From assembly GCF_004193175.1 (NCBI RefSeq), contig NZ_SAUH01000001.1, positions 3,040,501 to 3,104,500 on the forward strand: a DNA stretch of 64,000 nt, read 5' to 3'. Origin of the DNA: Streptomyces sp. RFCAC02 (GTDB taxonomy: Bacteria; Actinomycetota; Actinomycetes; Streptomycetales; Streptomycetaceae). Shown piece after piece: positions 1 through 8,969 of this stretch; the stretch's first letter is position 1; every line of letters starts with the position of its first letter. Below the pieces are notes generated by a model. It was given only the letters and a program-made list of their open reading frames with translations. It made no database searches and was not told where the DNA came from. Position numbers and translations under genes: made by a program.

Positions 1-1161
1 CTGCCGACGACCCAGCTCAGCGTCCCCCCGGTGTACGACACCGCCCGCGGCTGGGAGCGCGAGATCGACGGCAGCGTCGTCACCCTCCCGCGGGCGGGCG
101 CCGTCGGCCTGTTCAACACCGAGACGGGCCGCGGCGTCCTCACCGTGTTCGACATCGCCACCGGCGAGCGCCTGTGGCGGACCGCGCCCGTGGAGCCGGT
201 CAACCCGGACGCGGAGCTCCAGGTCCTCGCGCCCACCGTCGACGGCACGGACTACGTGGCCTTCTGGTCGTCGGGCACCGCGGGCGCCGAGCTGATCGAC
301 CGCGGCGAGGAGACCGTCGTGATCGACATCTTCGCCGCCGGTGAGGCGGGCGACGAGCTGGCGCCCCTCCACCATGTGGAGGTCCCGGGCGCCGGCGAGG
401 TGACGGACGGCGGGAGCGCGCTCATGGTCGAGCTCGACGAGTCGGTCGTGGCCGTCGACCTCGCGAGCGGCGAGCTGGCGACCACCGAGGCGGACAGCAT
501 CGCCGCGCCGGCGGACTGCCCGGAGGACGCCTGCGACGACTGGTTCTACCCGGCCGTGGCCGGCATCACGGCGGCCGGCCCGCTGATCTCGGAGGACTCG
601 GGCTACGAGGGCTTCTTCGTCCCTGACGCGTGGACGAGCTACGGCGTGGCCCCGGAGAACGTCCTGGCGGAGGGCGCCCGCGCGTTCCGCCACCAGGACG
701 GCCTCATCGCCGCGCGGTGGGAGGGCAAGGAGGACGAGGGCGACGAGACCTGGGCGATCCTCCGGGACGACACGGGCGAGACCGTCGCGTCGGCGACCTG
801 CCCGGCCGACGGCATGACGGCCGACGACGAGGAGTGGCGGATGTCGGCGACCGGCCGGTACCTGGTCTACGGCTACCTGGCCTTCGACCTGGAGGAGGGG
901 ACGGGCCACTGCTTCGCCCCCACCGACCGGACGAACCCGGTCCTGTTCGGTGCGGTCGACGACACGGGGCACGCGTACGGCACGGCGACGGTCGAGAGCG
1001 ACAGCGGCTACGAGTACGTCCCCGTGCGCCTCGACATCGCGACCGGCGAGGTCGAGGAGACGACGGGGGACGTCCTGCCGTTCCTGGACGTCGAGGGGTA
1101 CGGCGTGTTCCCCGACGACCAGAGCGGCATGCTCGTCGTCTACGCCCCGGCCGGGGAGTAG
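1..1161 (+). CDS. Secreted beta-propeller-like protein, 5' end outside window
   Basis: The reading frame is open to the first base of the window (a GTG at 31 is only an internal codon), so the N-terminus and any signal peptide are missing and at least 387 codons are present. The visible part is acidic and rich in short beta-strand-like units such as GVLTVFDIATGERLW and VAVDLASGELATTE, which resemble blades of PQQ/WD-type propellers seen in actinobacterial extracytoplasmic proteins. A cysteine pair (ADCPEDACDDW) and later single cysteines would suit an exported, disulphide-bonded fold. It converges with the RsbW-like gene 15 nt downstream. No catalytic motif is recognisable; function unknown. 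Confidence 0.6.
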   Translation: MPTTQLSVPPVYDTARGWEREIDGSVVTLPRAGAVGLFNTETGRGVLTVFDIATGERLWRTAPVEPVNPDAELQVLAPTVDGTDYVAFWSSGTAGAELIDRGEETVVIDIFAAGEAGDELAPLHHVEVPGAGEVTDGGSALMVELDESVVAVDLASGELATTEADSIAAPADCPEDACDDWFYPAVAGITAAGPLISEDSGYEGFFVPDAWTSYGVAPENVLAEGARAFRHQDGLIAARWEGKEDEGDETWAILRDDTGETVASATCPADGMTADDEEWRMSATGRYLVYGYLAFDLEEGTGHCFAPTDRTNPVLFGAVDDTGHAYGTATVESDSGYEYVPVRLDIATGEVEETTGDVLPFLDVEGYGVFPDDQSGMLVVYAPAGE

Positions 1162-1176
1162 CGGCCGGGGGCGGGG

Positions 1177-1626
1177 TCAGCGCAGGGACAGCAGCGCGCC
1201 GTCCCGCCACTTGAGGACCTTGTCGAAGGTGACGACGGCGCCGCCGGAGCCCGGCTGGTTGCCGAAGCGGACGCGGTCGCACAGGGCCTCGATGAGTCCG
1301 AGGCCGCGTCCGCCGGGCGCCGGATCCCTGGCGGCGGGGGGCGCGGCCACCGGCGGCAGCCAGCCGCCCGGCGGGAAGCCGGGGCCCGAGTCGGTGACCT
1401 CGATCCGGCACACGTCACCGTGGATCGAGGCCGTCACCCGGTAGACGCCGGCGCGCTCGCCCCCGTGCCGCACGGCGTTGGAACAGGCTTCGGAGAGGGC
1501 GACCGACACCTCGTGCACGATCTCCGGATCCACCCCCGCCGCCTCCATCGCGCCGACGAGGAGCCGGCGCGCGAGCGGGACACTGGCCGCTTCCCGCCGC
1601 AGTTGGAGAGACCACCAGATGCTCAT
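1177..1626 (-). CDS. RsbW/SpoIIAB-like ATP-binding regulatory protein
   Basis: A 149-residue single-domain GHKL ATPase of the anti-sigma/serine-kinase type common in Streptomyces. The N box is SEACSNAVRH (about 45-54), the G1 box DSGPGF (79-84) and the G2 box GGRGLGL (105-111). There is no histidine-kinase dimerisation domain, so it is not a classical sensor kinase. Family members bind a sigma factor or an anti-anti-sigma factor and may phosphorylate the latter; none of these partners is adjacent, so its partner cannot be told from here. The start ATG is preceded by a strong AAGGAGG ribosome-binding site. A 242-bp gap separates it from the divergent membrane-protein gene. Confidence 0.8.
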   Translation of the reverse strand: MSIWWSLQLRREAASVPLARRLLVGAMEAAGVDPEIVHEVSVALSEACSNAVRHGGERAGVYRVTASIHGDVCRIEVTDSGPGFPPGGWLPPVAAPPAARDPAPGGRGLGLIEALCDRVRFGNQPGSGGAVVTFDKVLKWRDGALLSLR

Positions 1627-1868
1627 GCTCCAGCCTCCTTCCGGTGACGGTCCTGACCGGTCGGACGGTCCGGACTTGTCTGTAGGTATTGCCTATCAGC
1701 GGGGTGCGTAAGCGTACAGGTGACCCAACACCCTCGTTCGGCGGATGTGTCATGACGTATCGCCGGATAGGGGGGTATGCCCTGCGGGTCGGCTCGGGTG
1801 CTTCCCGCGTTGTACGGCGGTGCCCCACCGGCGCTCCCGGCGCCCTCCGATGAGATGATGGGCGCGCC

Positions 1869-2597
1869 ATGCGTGCCGGAGCGGATCTGCGAGTGCTGCG
1901 CGCCGCGGTCTTCGCCGCGGCGTGCGCCACGCTGGCCGCGGCCGGGCATCTCTCGGCCGGCGGGCTCGGCGTCAGCGCCTGGGCGCTGGCCGCCGGCTGG
2001 GCCGCCGCCTTCCTCGTCGCGCTGCCGCTGACCGGCCGGGAGCGCCGTTCGCTGCCCGCGCTCGCCGCCCTGCTTGCGGCGGGGCAGTTCCTCCTGCACG
2101 GGCTCTACAGCCTCGGCGCCACGGGCGCCGGCCACCACGGTGGCGGGGCGATCGCCCAGGCCCACCGCCTCCTGTGCAACGACCACGCGCTCGCGCTCAC
2201 CGAACGCTCGGCGACCCGCATCGTCGCCGCCGCCGGTCTCGATCCGGCGGCGCCCGCCGCGGACGCCGGCGGCGCGGCCCACGGCCTGCTGCCGTCCGGC
2301 GGGATGCTGGCCGGCCACGTGCTGGCCGCGCTGGCGGCGGGCTGGCTGCTGCGGCGCGGTGAGGCGGCGCTCTGGCGGCTCGTACGGCTCGCCGCGCGCC
2401 GGCCGTTCACGCTCGGGCGCGTGCTGTTCCTCGCGCGCCTCCTGTGCGCCGACCTGCTGCCGGGCGTGCCCGTCGTACGACCGGCGCGCACCGGTCACCA
2501 CGCGACCCCGGCGACCAGCGGCACGCCCCTGCCGGACGTCGTGATCCGGCGCGGACCGCCGGCGCGCACGGCGCACCTCTTCGCTCTCGCGGCCTGA
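1869..2597 (+). CDS. Predicted membrane protein at head of copper cluster
   Basis: A 242-residue protein with about five hydrophobic stretches, around residues 8-30, 36-56, 60-80, 136-158 and a weaker one near 180. A His-rich loop (GAGHHGGG near residue 91), a cysteine shortly after it and a second His pair near the C-terminus (TGHHATP) could coordinate metal. I know no name for the family, but genes of this type often precede YcnI (DUF1775) genes in Streptomyces. Its position, 109 nt before the YcnI gene and co-oriented with the Sco/PCuAC/CopCD genes, suggests a copper-related membrane role; that is inference from context only. Confidence 0.6.
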   Translation: MRAGADLRVLRAAVFAAACATLAAAGHLSAGGLGVSAWALAAGWAAAFLVALPLTGRERRSLPALAALLAAGQFLLHGLYSLGATGAGHHGGGAIAQAHRLLCNDHALALTERSATRIVAAAGLDPAAPAADAGGAAHGLLPSGGMLAGHVLAALAAGWLLRRGEAALWRLVRLAARRPFTLGRVLFLARLLCADLLPGVPVVRPARTGHHATPATSGTPLPDVVIRRGPPARTAHLFALAA

Positions 2598-2706
2598 CGC
2601 ACTCCCCCGGAGGAAACAGGACGGGTGCGCCACCGCCGCGCGCCCGGGGCGCACCCCGGCACCCGATCCCCGTGTTCTCCTCCGACTACTCCTCAGGAGT
2701 GCCTTC

Positions 2707-3459
2707 ATGCAGCGCACACGTCTGACCGCCGGCACCGTCGTCGCGGCGGCTGCCGCGACCGTCGTCGCGATCACCGCCCCGACCGCGTCGGCGCACGTCA
2801 GCATCGACCCCGCGGAAGCCGAGCAGGGCGGGTACAGCGTCATCGACGTCAAGGTCCCGAACGAGCGGGACAACGCCTCCACCGTCCGTCTGGAACTGCA
2901 CCTCGACCCGGAGCACCCGCTCACGTCCGTCATGCCGCAGCCCGTGCCCGGCTGGGACGTCGAGGTCGAGACCGCCGAGCTGGACGAGCCGGTCGAGGTG
3001 CACGGCAGCGAGGTCACCGAGGCGCCGAGCGTCATCACCTGGACGGGCGGGGAGATCGCGCCCGGGCAGTTCCAGTCGTTCCCGCTGTCCGTCGGGCCGC
3101 TGCCCGAGGGCGTGGACCGGCTCGTCTTCGACGCCATCCAGACCTACAGCAACGACGAGGTCGTCCGCTGGATCGAGGAGCCGGCCGAGGAGGGCGGCAC
3201 CGAGCCGGACAACCCGTCGCCCGTCCTGACCCTGACGCCCGCCGCCGACGCCTCGGCGGGGGACGAGGCGGTCACCGACGACGCGGCGAACGGTGAGGCG
3301 GCCGGCGAGTCCGGCGCCGACACGCAGAGCGCCGCCGACGGCACGGACGACGACGCGAGCGACACCATGGCCCGTGTCCTCGGCGCGGCGGGCATCGTCG
3401 TCGGCCTCGCGGGCGTCGCGTTCGGCGTCCTCGCGGGCCGCCGCCGGAACGCCTCCTGA
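2707..3459 (+). CDS. YcnI/DUF1775 copper-binding membrane-anchored protein
   Basis: A 250-residue exported protein. It has a signal peptide (about 1-29, cleaving after ATASA), and the mature protein begins with histidine (AHVSIDPAEAEQGG). In YcnI-family proteins that N-terminal His, together with a Trp, binds copper. The DUF1775 beta-sandwich spans about 30-155, followed by an acidic Asp/Ala/Glu-rich linker, a C-terminal membrane helix (about 222-244) and a basic tail (GRRRNAS). The ATG follows an AGGAG site. The architecture (signal, Cu-binding domain, stalk, anchor) places it outside the membrane, probably handing copper to the Sco, PCuAC or CopC proteins encoded next. A hairpin terminator follows. 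Confidence 0.85.
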   Translation: MQRTRLTAGTVVAAAAATVVAITAPTASAHVSIDPAEAEQGGYSVIDVKVPNERDNASTVRLELHLDPEHPLTSVMPQPVPGWDVEVETAELDEPVEVHGSEVTEAPSVITWTGGEIAPGQFQSFPLSVGPLPEGVDRLVFDAIQTYSNDEVVRWIEEPAEEGGTEPDNPSPVLTLTPAADASAGDEAVTDDAANGEAAGESGADTQSAADGTDDDASDTMARVLGAAGIVVGLAGVAFGVLAGRRRNAS

Positions 3460-3509
3460 CGGCGGGCGGCGCACGGTGCCGCCCCCTCGCACCACGCTCC
3501 ACCGCGCGG

Positions 3510-3535
3510 GGGCGGACGGGCCTCACCGTCCGCCC
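3510..3535 (+). terminator. Hairpin after YcnI gene
   Basis: Ten-base-pair perfect stem (GGGCGGACGG pairing with CCGTCCGCCC) with a six-base loop, 50 nt after the YcnI stop and 35 nt before the sco start. There is no U tract, as is usual for high-GC actinobacteria. It would separate or attenuate transcription between the two copper genes. Confidence 0.5.
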
Positions 3536-3570
3536 GTCCCCGCGCCCCTCACACTCCGGGAACACCACAC

Positions 3571-4236
3571 ATGCACCTGCGCACCTTCCGTACCGCGGCG
3601 GTCGCCGCCGTCAGCCTCCTCGCCCTCACGTCCTGCGGCGGCGGGGGCGACGACAGCGACGAGGGCGGCGACGCCCCGGCCGCCGAGGTGTCCGGCGGAA
3701 CGGCCGTCGACGAGGGGACCGTCCTCGACACGCCGTTCGACAAGCCGGACCTCGTCCTCACCGACACCGAGGGCGAACCGTACGACCTGCGGGCCGAGAC
3801 CGCCGGGCACGCCACCCTGCTCTACTTCGGCTACACCAACTGCCCCGACATCTGCCCGCTGACCATGAGCAACATCGCCGTCGCCGCCCGGGACCTGACC
3901 GAGGAGCAGCGGGCCGACCTGCGGGTCGTCTTCGTCACGACCGACCCCGAACGCGACACGCCCGAGTCGCTGGGCCCCTGGCTCGACGCCCAGGACCCGG
4001 ACTTCACGGGTCTCACGGGCGACTTCGACGCCGTCCAGGCGGCCGCCGAGTCGCTCGGCGTGTACATCGAGCCGGCGTACGAGGACGAGAACGGCGACAT
4101 CGTCTCGACGCACGGCGCCCAGGTCATCGGCTTCCTGCCGACGGACGACAAGGCGCACGTCCTGTACTCCGAGGGCGTGACCGCCGAGACGTTCGAGCGC
4201 GACCTGCCGAAGCTGATCGCCGGGGAGCTGCCGTGA
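3571..4236 (+). CDS. sco: Sco1/SenC-family copper metallochaperone lipoprotein
   Basis: A 221-residue lipoprotein with lipobox LTSC (Cys22 lipidated) followed by a Gly/Asp linker. The thioredoxin-fold Sco domain carries the copper-binding motif CPDIC (Cys91 and Cys95) and the third ligand His181 in STHGAQVIGF. All three Cu ligands of the family are present. Sco proteins deliver copper to the CuA centre of cytochrome c oxidase; in Streptomyces lividans Sco also supports copper-dependent development through the radical oxidase GlxA. Its stop overlaps the start of the PCuAC gene by 4 nt (ATGA), so the two are translationally coupled. Confidence 0.92.
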   Translation: MHLRTFRTAAVAAVSLLALTSCGGGGDDSDEGGDAPAAEVSGGTAVDEGTVLDTPFDKPDLVLTDTEGEPYDLRAETAGHATLLYFGYTNCPDICPLTMSNIAVAARDLTEEQRADLRVVFVTTDPERDTPESLGPWLDAQDPDFTGLTGDFDAVQAAAESLGVYIEPAYEDENGDIVSTHGAQVIGFLPTDDKAHVLYSEGVTAETFERDLPKLIAGELP

Positions 4237-4709
4237 CGCGCGCCGGCCGTCGCGCCGCCGCGTCCGTACTCGCCGGCGCGCTCGCCGTGGCGCTCGCCGG
4301 GTGCGGCGGCGGTGGCGGACAGGACGGCGACGACGCCGGGGACGCGCCCCGGCTGAGTGTCTCGGGCGCCTACATCCCGCAGCCGCCGACGGCCGACGTG
4401 GCGGGCGGCTACCTCACCATCAGCAACACGGGTGACACCGACGACGCCCTCACCTCGGTCACCAGCGAGGCCGCCGAATCCGTCGAGATGCACGAGACGG
4501 AGGGCACCACGATGCACCGGGTGGACTCGCTGGCCGTCCCGGCCGGCGGCACGCTGCGGCTGGACCGGGGCGGGAACCACCTCATGCTCATGGGCCTGGA
4601 GCGCCGCCCCGACGAGGGCGACACCGTACCGCTCGAACTCCACTTCGAGACCTCCGCGCCGATCACGCTCGACGTGCCCGTGGAGGCCGCCAACCACACC
4701 GGAGAGTGA
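4233..4709 (+). CDS. PCuAC-family periplasmic copper chaperone lipoprotein
   Basis: A 158-residue lipoprotein (lipobox LAGC, Cys24) with the PCuAC (DUF461) beta-barrel domain. The copper ligands are visible as Met86-His87, Met94, His116 and Met118; 21 residues separate Met94 from His116, matching the HX(n)M-X21-HXM signature. In S. lividans the equivalent protein (ECuC) binds Cu(I) and passes it to Sco. The ATGA overlap with sco supports the same partnership here. The gene ends 9 nt before the CopC-CopD gene, continuing the operon. Confidence 0.9.
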   Translation: MTRAGRRAAASVLAGALAVALAGCGGGGGQDGDDAGDAPRLSVSGAYIPQPPTADVAGGYLTISNTGDTDDALTSVTSEAAESVEMHETEGTTMHRVDSLAVPAGGTLRLDRGGNHLMLMGLERRPDEGDTVPLELHFETSAPITLDVPVEAANHTGE

Positions 4710-4718
4710 GGCACCGTC

Positions 4719-6713
4719 ATGACCGCGCTGCCGTACCGTTTCTCCAGGCCGGAGCCGGGGCCGGGTCCCCGGCGCCGCCGGCACCGCGCGCTGGCCGCGC
4801 TGCTGGCCTGCGCCGGCGCGCTCGCCGCGCTGCTCATCGCCGCGCCGGCGGCGGACGCCCACGCGGCGCTCACCGGCACCGACCCGGAGGACGGCGCGGT
4901 GGTCGCCGAGGCACCGGACGAGGTCACGCTGACGTTCTCCGAGAGCGTCTCCGTCGGCGACGGCGGCATCCGCGTGCTGGCGCCGGACGGATCGCAGGCC
5001 GACACCGGGCGGCCGACCGGGAGCGGCACGACCCACGGCGTGGCGCTCGCCGGCGATCTCGGGGACGGCACGTACACCGTCGCCTGGCACGTGGTCTCGG
5101 CCGACAGCCACCCGGTGGCGGGGGCGTTCACCTTCTCCATCGGGGCGCCGTCGGACAGCAGCGTCGACCTGGCGGCGGTGGCGGGCCGCGGCGACGACGG
5201 CGCGGTCGGGCTGCTGTACGACATCGGGCGGTACGCGTCGTACGCGGGGTTCGTCCTGCTCTTCGGGTCCTGCGCCTTCGTCCTGGTGTGCTGGCCGGTG
5301 GCGACGGGGCTGCGGGCCGCGCAACGGGTGACGCTCACGGGGTGGACGCTGCTCGCGGCGGGGACCGTGGCCCTGCTCCTGCTGCGTACGCCGTACACCG
5401 GTTCGGGTGAGCTGTCCGACGTGTTCGACCTCGGCGGGCTGCGGGACGTCGTCGAGACGCGGACGGGCACGGCGCTGGTCACCCGGCTGCTGCTGACGGC
5501 GGCCGCCGGCGCGTTCGTCGCCGTCCTGTACGGCTGGTACGCGCGGCTGCGCGCCGACAGGGCCGCCGGGGAGGACACCGACGACAGCGCCGACGACGCG
5601 CTGGCCCACGCGGAACGCGTCCGCGACGTGACGTTCGGCCTGCTGCTCGCCGGCGGGATCCTCACCGTCGGCACCGCGGCGACCTGGTCCATGTCCGAGC
5701 ACGCGTCGACCGGCCGGCAGACGGGCCTCGCGATCCCCGCCGACGTGGCCCACCTGCTGGCCGTCGCGGCCTGGCTCGGCGGCCTCGCCACCCTGCTGAC
5801 GCTGCTCGCCCGCAGCCCGCTGCCCCTGCCGCGCGCCGCCGTCGCCCGCTACTCCGCGGTCGCGCTGACGAGCGTCGCCGTCCTCGCCGTCACGGGGCTG
5901 TACCAGTCGTGGCGGCAGGTCGGCCTCTCCTGGGACGCGCTGACCGGCACGTCCTACGGGCAGCTCCTGATGGTGAAGGTGGCGCTGGTGGCCGCGATGC
6001 TCGTGGCCGCCGGCTTCTCCCGGCGCTGGACGGGCCGCCTCATGGACCGCGCGGAAGCGGGGACCGCCGCACCCGAGCCCGAACCCGAGCCCGTCCCCGC
6101 CGCGGCCGGGGGTGCCGAGGATCCGGAACGGGCGCGCCAGCTCGCCCGCCAGCGCGACGCCGTGGCCGCCACCGCCCGGCGCAGGGCGCGCGACGGCGAC
6201 CCGGAGCGCAGCGGCCTGCGGCGTTCCGTCCTGGCCGAGACGGTGATCGCCGCCGTCCTGCTGGCCGTCACGACGGCACTGACCGCCACGACCCCGGCGC
6301 ACACGGCGGCGGACGCGCCGGCGGCGGCCGACGGGAGCGGCGAGGGCGGCGGGGACACCGTCGAGCCGTCGGGGCCCGTCTCCGTCAGCATGCCGTTCGA
6401 CACCGGCGGTCCGGGCGGTCAGGGCACCGCAGCCCTGGAGCTGACCCCCGCCCGCACCGGCGAGAACACGCTCCACATCACCCTGACCGATCCGCAGGGG
6501 GAGCCCCTCGACGTGGCGGAGATCAAGGTCGCCCTCACGCTGCCCGCCGATGACCTCGGCCCGCTGCGCCACGACCCGGTGCCGTTCGATTCCGGACACT
6601 GGACCGTGACCGACGTCCAGCTCCCGCTCGCCGGGGACTGGCAGCTCGCCCTCACCCTGCGCACCTCGGACATCGACCAGGTGACCGAGACCGCGACCGT
6701 TCCCATCGGCTGA
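4719..6713 (+). CDS. CopC-CopD fusion copper transport protein (YcnJ-like)
   Basis: A 664-residue fusion. A signal sequence (about 22-47) is followed by a mature N-terminal His48 (HAALTGTDPEDG), the copper ligand of CopC domains, which here span about 48-145 with a second His in WHVVSADSHPVAG. A CopD membrane domain with about eight helices (about 165-500) contains conserved His/Met-bearing segments, and a C-terminal extracytoplasmic beta domain (about 530-664) resembles the FixH/YtkA-like tails of YcnJ proteins. YcnJ-type proteins import copper into or across the membrane. The gene lies 9 nt after the PCuAC gene and 24 nt before the DyP peroxidase gene. Confidence 0.88.
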   Translation: MTALPYRFSRPEPGPGPRRRRHRALAALLACAGALAALLIAAPAADAHAALTGTDPEDGAVVAEAPDEVTLTFSESVSVGDGGIRVLAPDGSQADTGRPTGSGTTHGVALAGDLGDGTYTVAWHVVSADSHPVAGAFTFSIGAPSDSSVDLAAVAGRGDDGAVGLLYDIGRYASYAGFVLLFGSCAFVLVCWPVATGLRAAQRVTLTGWTLLAAGTVALLLLRTPYTGSGELSDVFDLGGLRDVVETRTGTALVTRLLLTAAAGAFVAVLYGWYARLRADRAAGEDTDDSADDALAHAERVRDVTFGLLLAGGILTVGTAATWSMSEHASTGRQTGLAIPADVAHLLAVAAWLGGLATLLTLLARSPLPLPRAAVARYSAVALTSVAVLAVTGLYQSWRQVGLSWDALTGTSYGQLLMVKVALVAAMLVAAGFSRRWTGRLMDRAEAGTAAPEPEPEPVPAAAGGAEDPERARQLARQRDAVAATARRRARDGDPERSGLRRSVLAETVIAAVLLAVTTALTATTPAHTAADAPAAADGSGEGGGDTVEPSGPVSVSMPFDTGGPGGQGTAALELTPARTGENTLHITLTDPQGEPLDVAEIKVALTLPADDLGPLRHDPVPFDSGHWTVTDVQLPLAGDWQLALTLRTSDIDQVTETATVPIG

Positions 6714-6737
6714 TCCTGCGACACTGCGAGACCCGTC

Positions 6738-7961
6738 ATGCCCGAAATCTCCCGCCGCCGACTGCTCACCACGACCGGCGCCGCCGGTGCCGCCGGACTC
6801 GCCGTCGGCGGCGCCGGCGGCGCCCTCGGCCACTCGGCCGCCACCGGCGACCCGGGTCCCGACCTGGCCACGGTGGGGCGTACGTCCGTCGCGTTCCACG
6901 GAACGCACCAGCCCGGCATCACGACCCCCATGCAGGCCCGCGGGCACCTCGCCGCGTTCGACCTCGTCCCGGACGCGGGGCGGCGGGAGGCCGCCGCGCT
7001 GCTGCGCCGCTGGTCCGCGCTGGCCGCCGACCTGATGGCGGGCGGCACCCCGGAGACCGACACCGGGGTCGCGCTGGACGCCGGTCCCGCGTCCCTGACC
7101 GTGACGTTCGGCTTCGGCCACAGCTTCTTCGACGCGACCGGGCTGACCGCCGTCCGGCCGGCCGCGCTCGACCCGCTGCCCGACTTCTCGTCGGACGCGC
7201 TCGACCCCGACCGCTCGAACGGCGACCTGTGGGTCCAGATCGGCGCGGACGACGCGCTGGTGGCGTTCCACGCGCTGCGCACGATCCAGCGGGCGGCGGC
7301 GGGCACGGCGGACGTGCGCTGGACCATGTCCGGTTTCAACCGGAGCCCGGGCGCCACCGCGCGCCCGATGACGACCCGCAACCTCATGGGCCAGGTGGAC
7401 GGCACCAACAACCCGGCGCCCGGCGACGCCGACTTCGACGAGCGGATCTTCGTACCGTCCGACGGCGACCCGGCGTGGATGGCGCACGGCTCCTACGCCG
7501 TCGTCCGCCGCATCAGGATGCTGCTCGACCCGTGGGAGGACCTGTCGGCGGCCGAGCAGGAGCGCGTCATAGGGCGCCGGAAGTCGGACGGCGCCCCGCT
7601 GACCGGCGGCTCCGAGACCTCGCCCGTCGACCTGGACGCGGTGGACGGGGACGGGCGGCCCGTCATCGCCGCGGACGCGCACGTACGCGTCACCTCGCCC
7701 GACACGAACGGCGGAGCGGCGATGCTGCGGCGGCCGTTCTCGTACCACGACGGGTTCGGGGAGGACGGGAGCCCGGACGCGGGGCTGCTGTTCATCGCCT
7801 GGCAGGCGGATCCGCTGAAGGGCTTCGTGCCGGTGCAGCGCAAGCTCGACCGGGGCGACGCGCTGTCCGAGTACATCCGGCACGAGGCGAGCGCGCTGTT
7901 CGCCGTGCCGGGCGGCGCAGCACAGGGGGAGTACGTCGGTCAACGGCTGCTCGAAGGCTGA
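6738..7961 (+). CDS. Tat-exported DyP-type peroxidase (DtpA/EfeB-like)
   Basis: A 407-residue heme peroxidase. The twin-arginine signal SRRRLL (residues 5-10) is followed by a Gly/Ala hydrophobic stretch. The DyP hallmark GXXDG is GQVDG (218-222), carrying the catalytic Asp; the probable proximal heme ligand is His315 in DAHVRVTSP, and RRPFSYHDG follows with the conserved Arg. In S. lividans the DyP encoded with sco and the PCuAC gene (DtpA) is a Tat substrate needed for maturation of the copper radical oxidase GlxA and for morphogenesis. The same neighbourhood here supports a DtpA-like role rather than EfeB-type iron uptake, since no EfeO or EfeU is nearby. Confidence 0.9.
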   Translation: MPEISRRRLLTTTGAAGAAGLAVGGAGGALGHSAATGDPGPDLATVGRTSVAFHGTHQPGITTPMQARGHLAAFDLVPDAGRREAAALLRRWSALAADLMAGGTPETDTGVALDAGPASLTVTFGFGHSFFDATGLTAVRPAALDPLPDFSSDALDPDRSNGDLWVQIGADDALVAFHALRTIQRAAAGTADVRWTMSGFNRSPGATARPMTTRNLMGQVDGTNNPAPGDADFDERIFVPSDGDPAWMAHGSYAVVRRIRMLLDPWEDLSAAEQERVIGRRKSDGAPLTGGSETSPVDLDAVDGDGRPVIAADAHVRVTSPDTNGGAAMLRRPFSYHDGFGEDGSPDAGLLFIAWQADPLKGFVPVQRKLDRGDALSEYIRHEASALFAVPGGAAQGEYVGQRLLEG

Positions 7962-7992
7962 GACCGGCGGGCGGCCGGGCGCGGCGCGCCGC

Positions 7993-7998
7993 TACGGT
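7993..7998 (+). promoter_or_regulatory. -10 element of leaderless pheA promoter
   Basis: TACGGT (TANNNT type) ends exactly 6 nt before the pheA ATG, so transcription should begin at the start codon. There is no Shine-Dalgarno sequence in the gap. Confidence 0.55.
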
Positions 7999-8004
7999 GG
8001 CGGC

Positions 8005-8949
8005 ATGACAGGTGCGAGCCGTTACACGTATCTCGGCCCCGAGGGGACCTTCACCGAGGCGGCGCTGCGGACGCTGCCCGAGGCGGCCACGCGCGAGCTG
8101 GTCCCGACGATCTCGGTGCCCGCCGCGCTCGACGCCGTGCGCGGCGGTGAGGCGGCCGCCGCGTTCGTGCCCATCGAGAACTCGGTGGAGGGCGCCGTCA
8201 ACGCCACGGTGGACGAGCTGGCGTCGGGCCGGCCGCTGATGATCTACCGCGAGGTGCTGATGCCCATCGCGTTCGCCCTGCTGGCGCGGCCGGGGACGAC
8301 GATGGACACCATCAAGACGGTGACCGGGCACCCGGTGGCGCAGCCGCAGGTGCGGGGGTGGCTGGCGCGGCACCTGCCCGACGCGCAGTGGGAGTCGGCC
8401 GCGTCGAACGCCGACGGTGCCCGGCTGGTGCAGGAGGGGCGGTACGACGCGGCGTTCGCCGGGGAGTTCGCCGCGCCGATCTACGGTCTCGTGCCGCTCG
8501 TGACGGACATCCACGACGCGCAGAACGCCACGACGCGGTTCGTTCTGGTGAGCCGCCCCGCGCGGCCCGCGGCGCCGACGGGCGCGGACAAGACGTCGGT
8601 GGTGCTGTGGCTGCGGGCCGACCATCCGGGCGCGCTGCTCGAGGTGATGCAGGAGTTCGCGGCGTGCGGTGTGAACCTGACCCGCATCGAGTCGCGGCCG
8701 ACCGGCGCGGGGATCGGGCAGTACAGCTTCTCCGCCGACTGCGAGGGGCACATCGCGGACCGTCGGGTCGGCGAGGCGCTGATGGGGCTGCGGCGGCTGT
8801 GCGCGGACGTACGGTTCCTCGGGTCGTACCCGCGGGCGGACGGGGTGGCGCCGACGGTGCGGACGGGCACGGCGGACGCGGACTTCCTCGCGGCGGCGGA
8901 CTGGCTGACGCGCTGCCTGGACGGCAGGCCGGCGCCCGACCGGTCCTGA
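8005..8949 (+). CDS. pheA: Prephenate dehydratase
   Basis: A 314-residue monofunctional prephenate dehydratase, converting prephenate to phenylpyruvate in phenylalanine synthesis. The N-terminal periplasmic-binding-like catalytic domain starts with YLGPEGTFTE and ends with the catalytic TRF motif (177-179). A C-terminal ACT domain carries the phenylalanine-binding motifs GALL (209-212) and ESRP (229-232), so feedback inhibition by phenylalanine is expected. No chorismate mutase domain is fused. The gene is monocistronic in appearance, apparently leaderless, and is followed by a long DnaA-box-bearing gap and serS. Confidence 0.95.
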   Translation: MTGASRYTYLGPEGTFTEAALRTLPEAATRELVPTISVPAALDAVRGGEAAAAFVPIENSVEGAVNATVDELASGRPLMIYREVLMPIAFALLARPGTTMDTIKTVTGHPVAQPQVRGWLARHLPDAQWESAASNADGARLVQEGRYDAAFAGEFAAPIYGLVPLVTDIHDAQNATTRFVLVSRPARPAAPTGADKTSVVLWLRADHPGALLEVMQEFAACGVNLTRIESRPTGAGIGQYSFSADCEGHIADRRVGEALMGLRRLCADVRFLGSYPRADGVAPTVRTGTADADFLAAADWLTRCLDGRPAPDRS

Positions 8950-8969
8950 CGGGCGACGGGGCGGCCGCC

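Noticed and set aside
3831-7943. Very long open frame on the minus strand across the copper genes
   Set aside because: It lies antisense to five well-supported genes, has low-complexity Arg/Gly/Val/His composition and matches no family; it is a by-product of high GC third codon positions.
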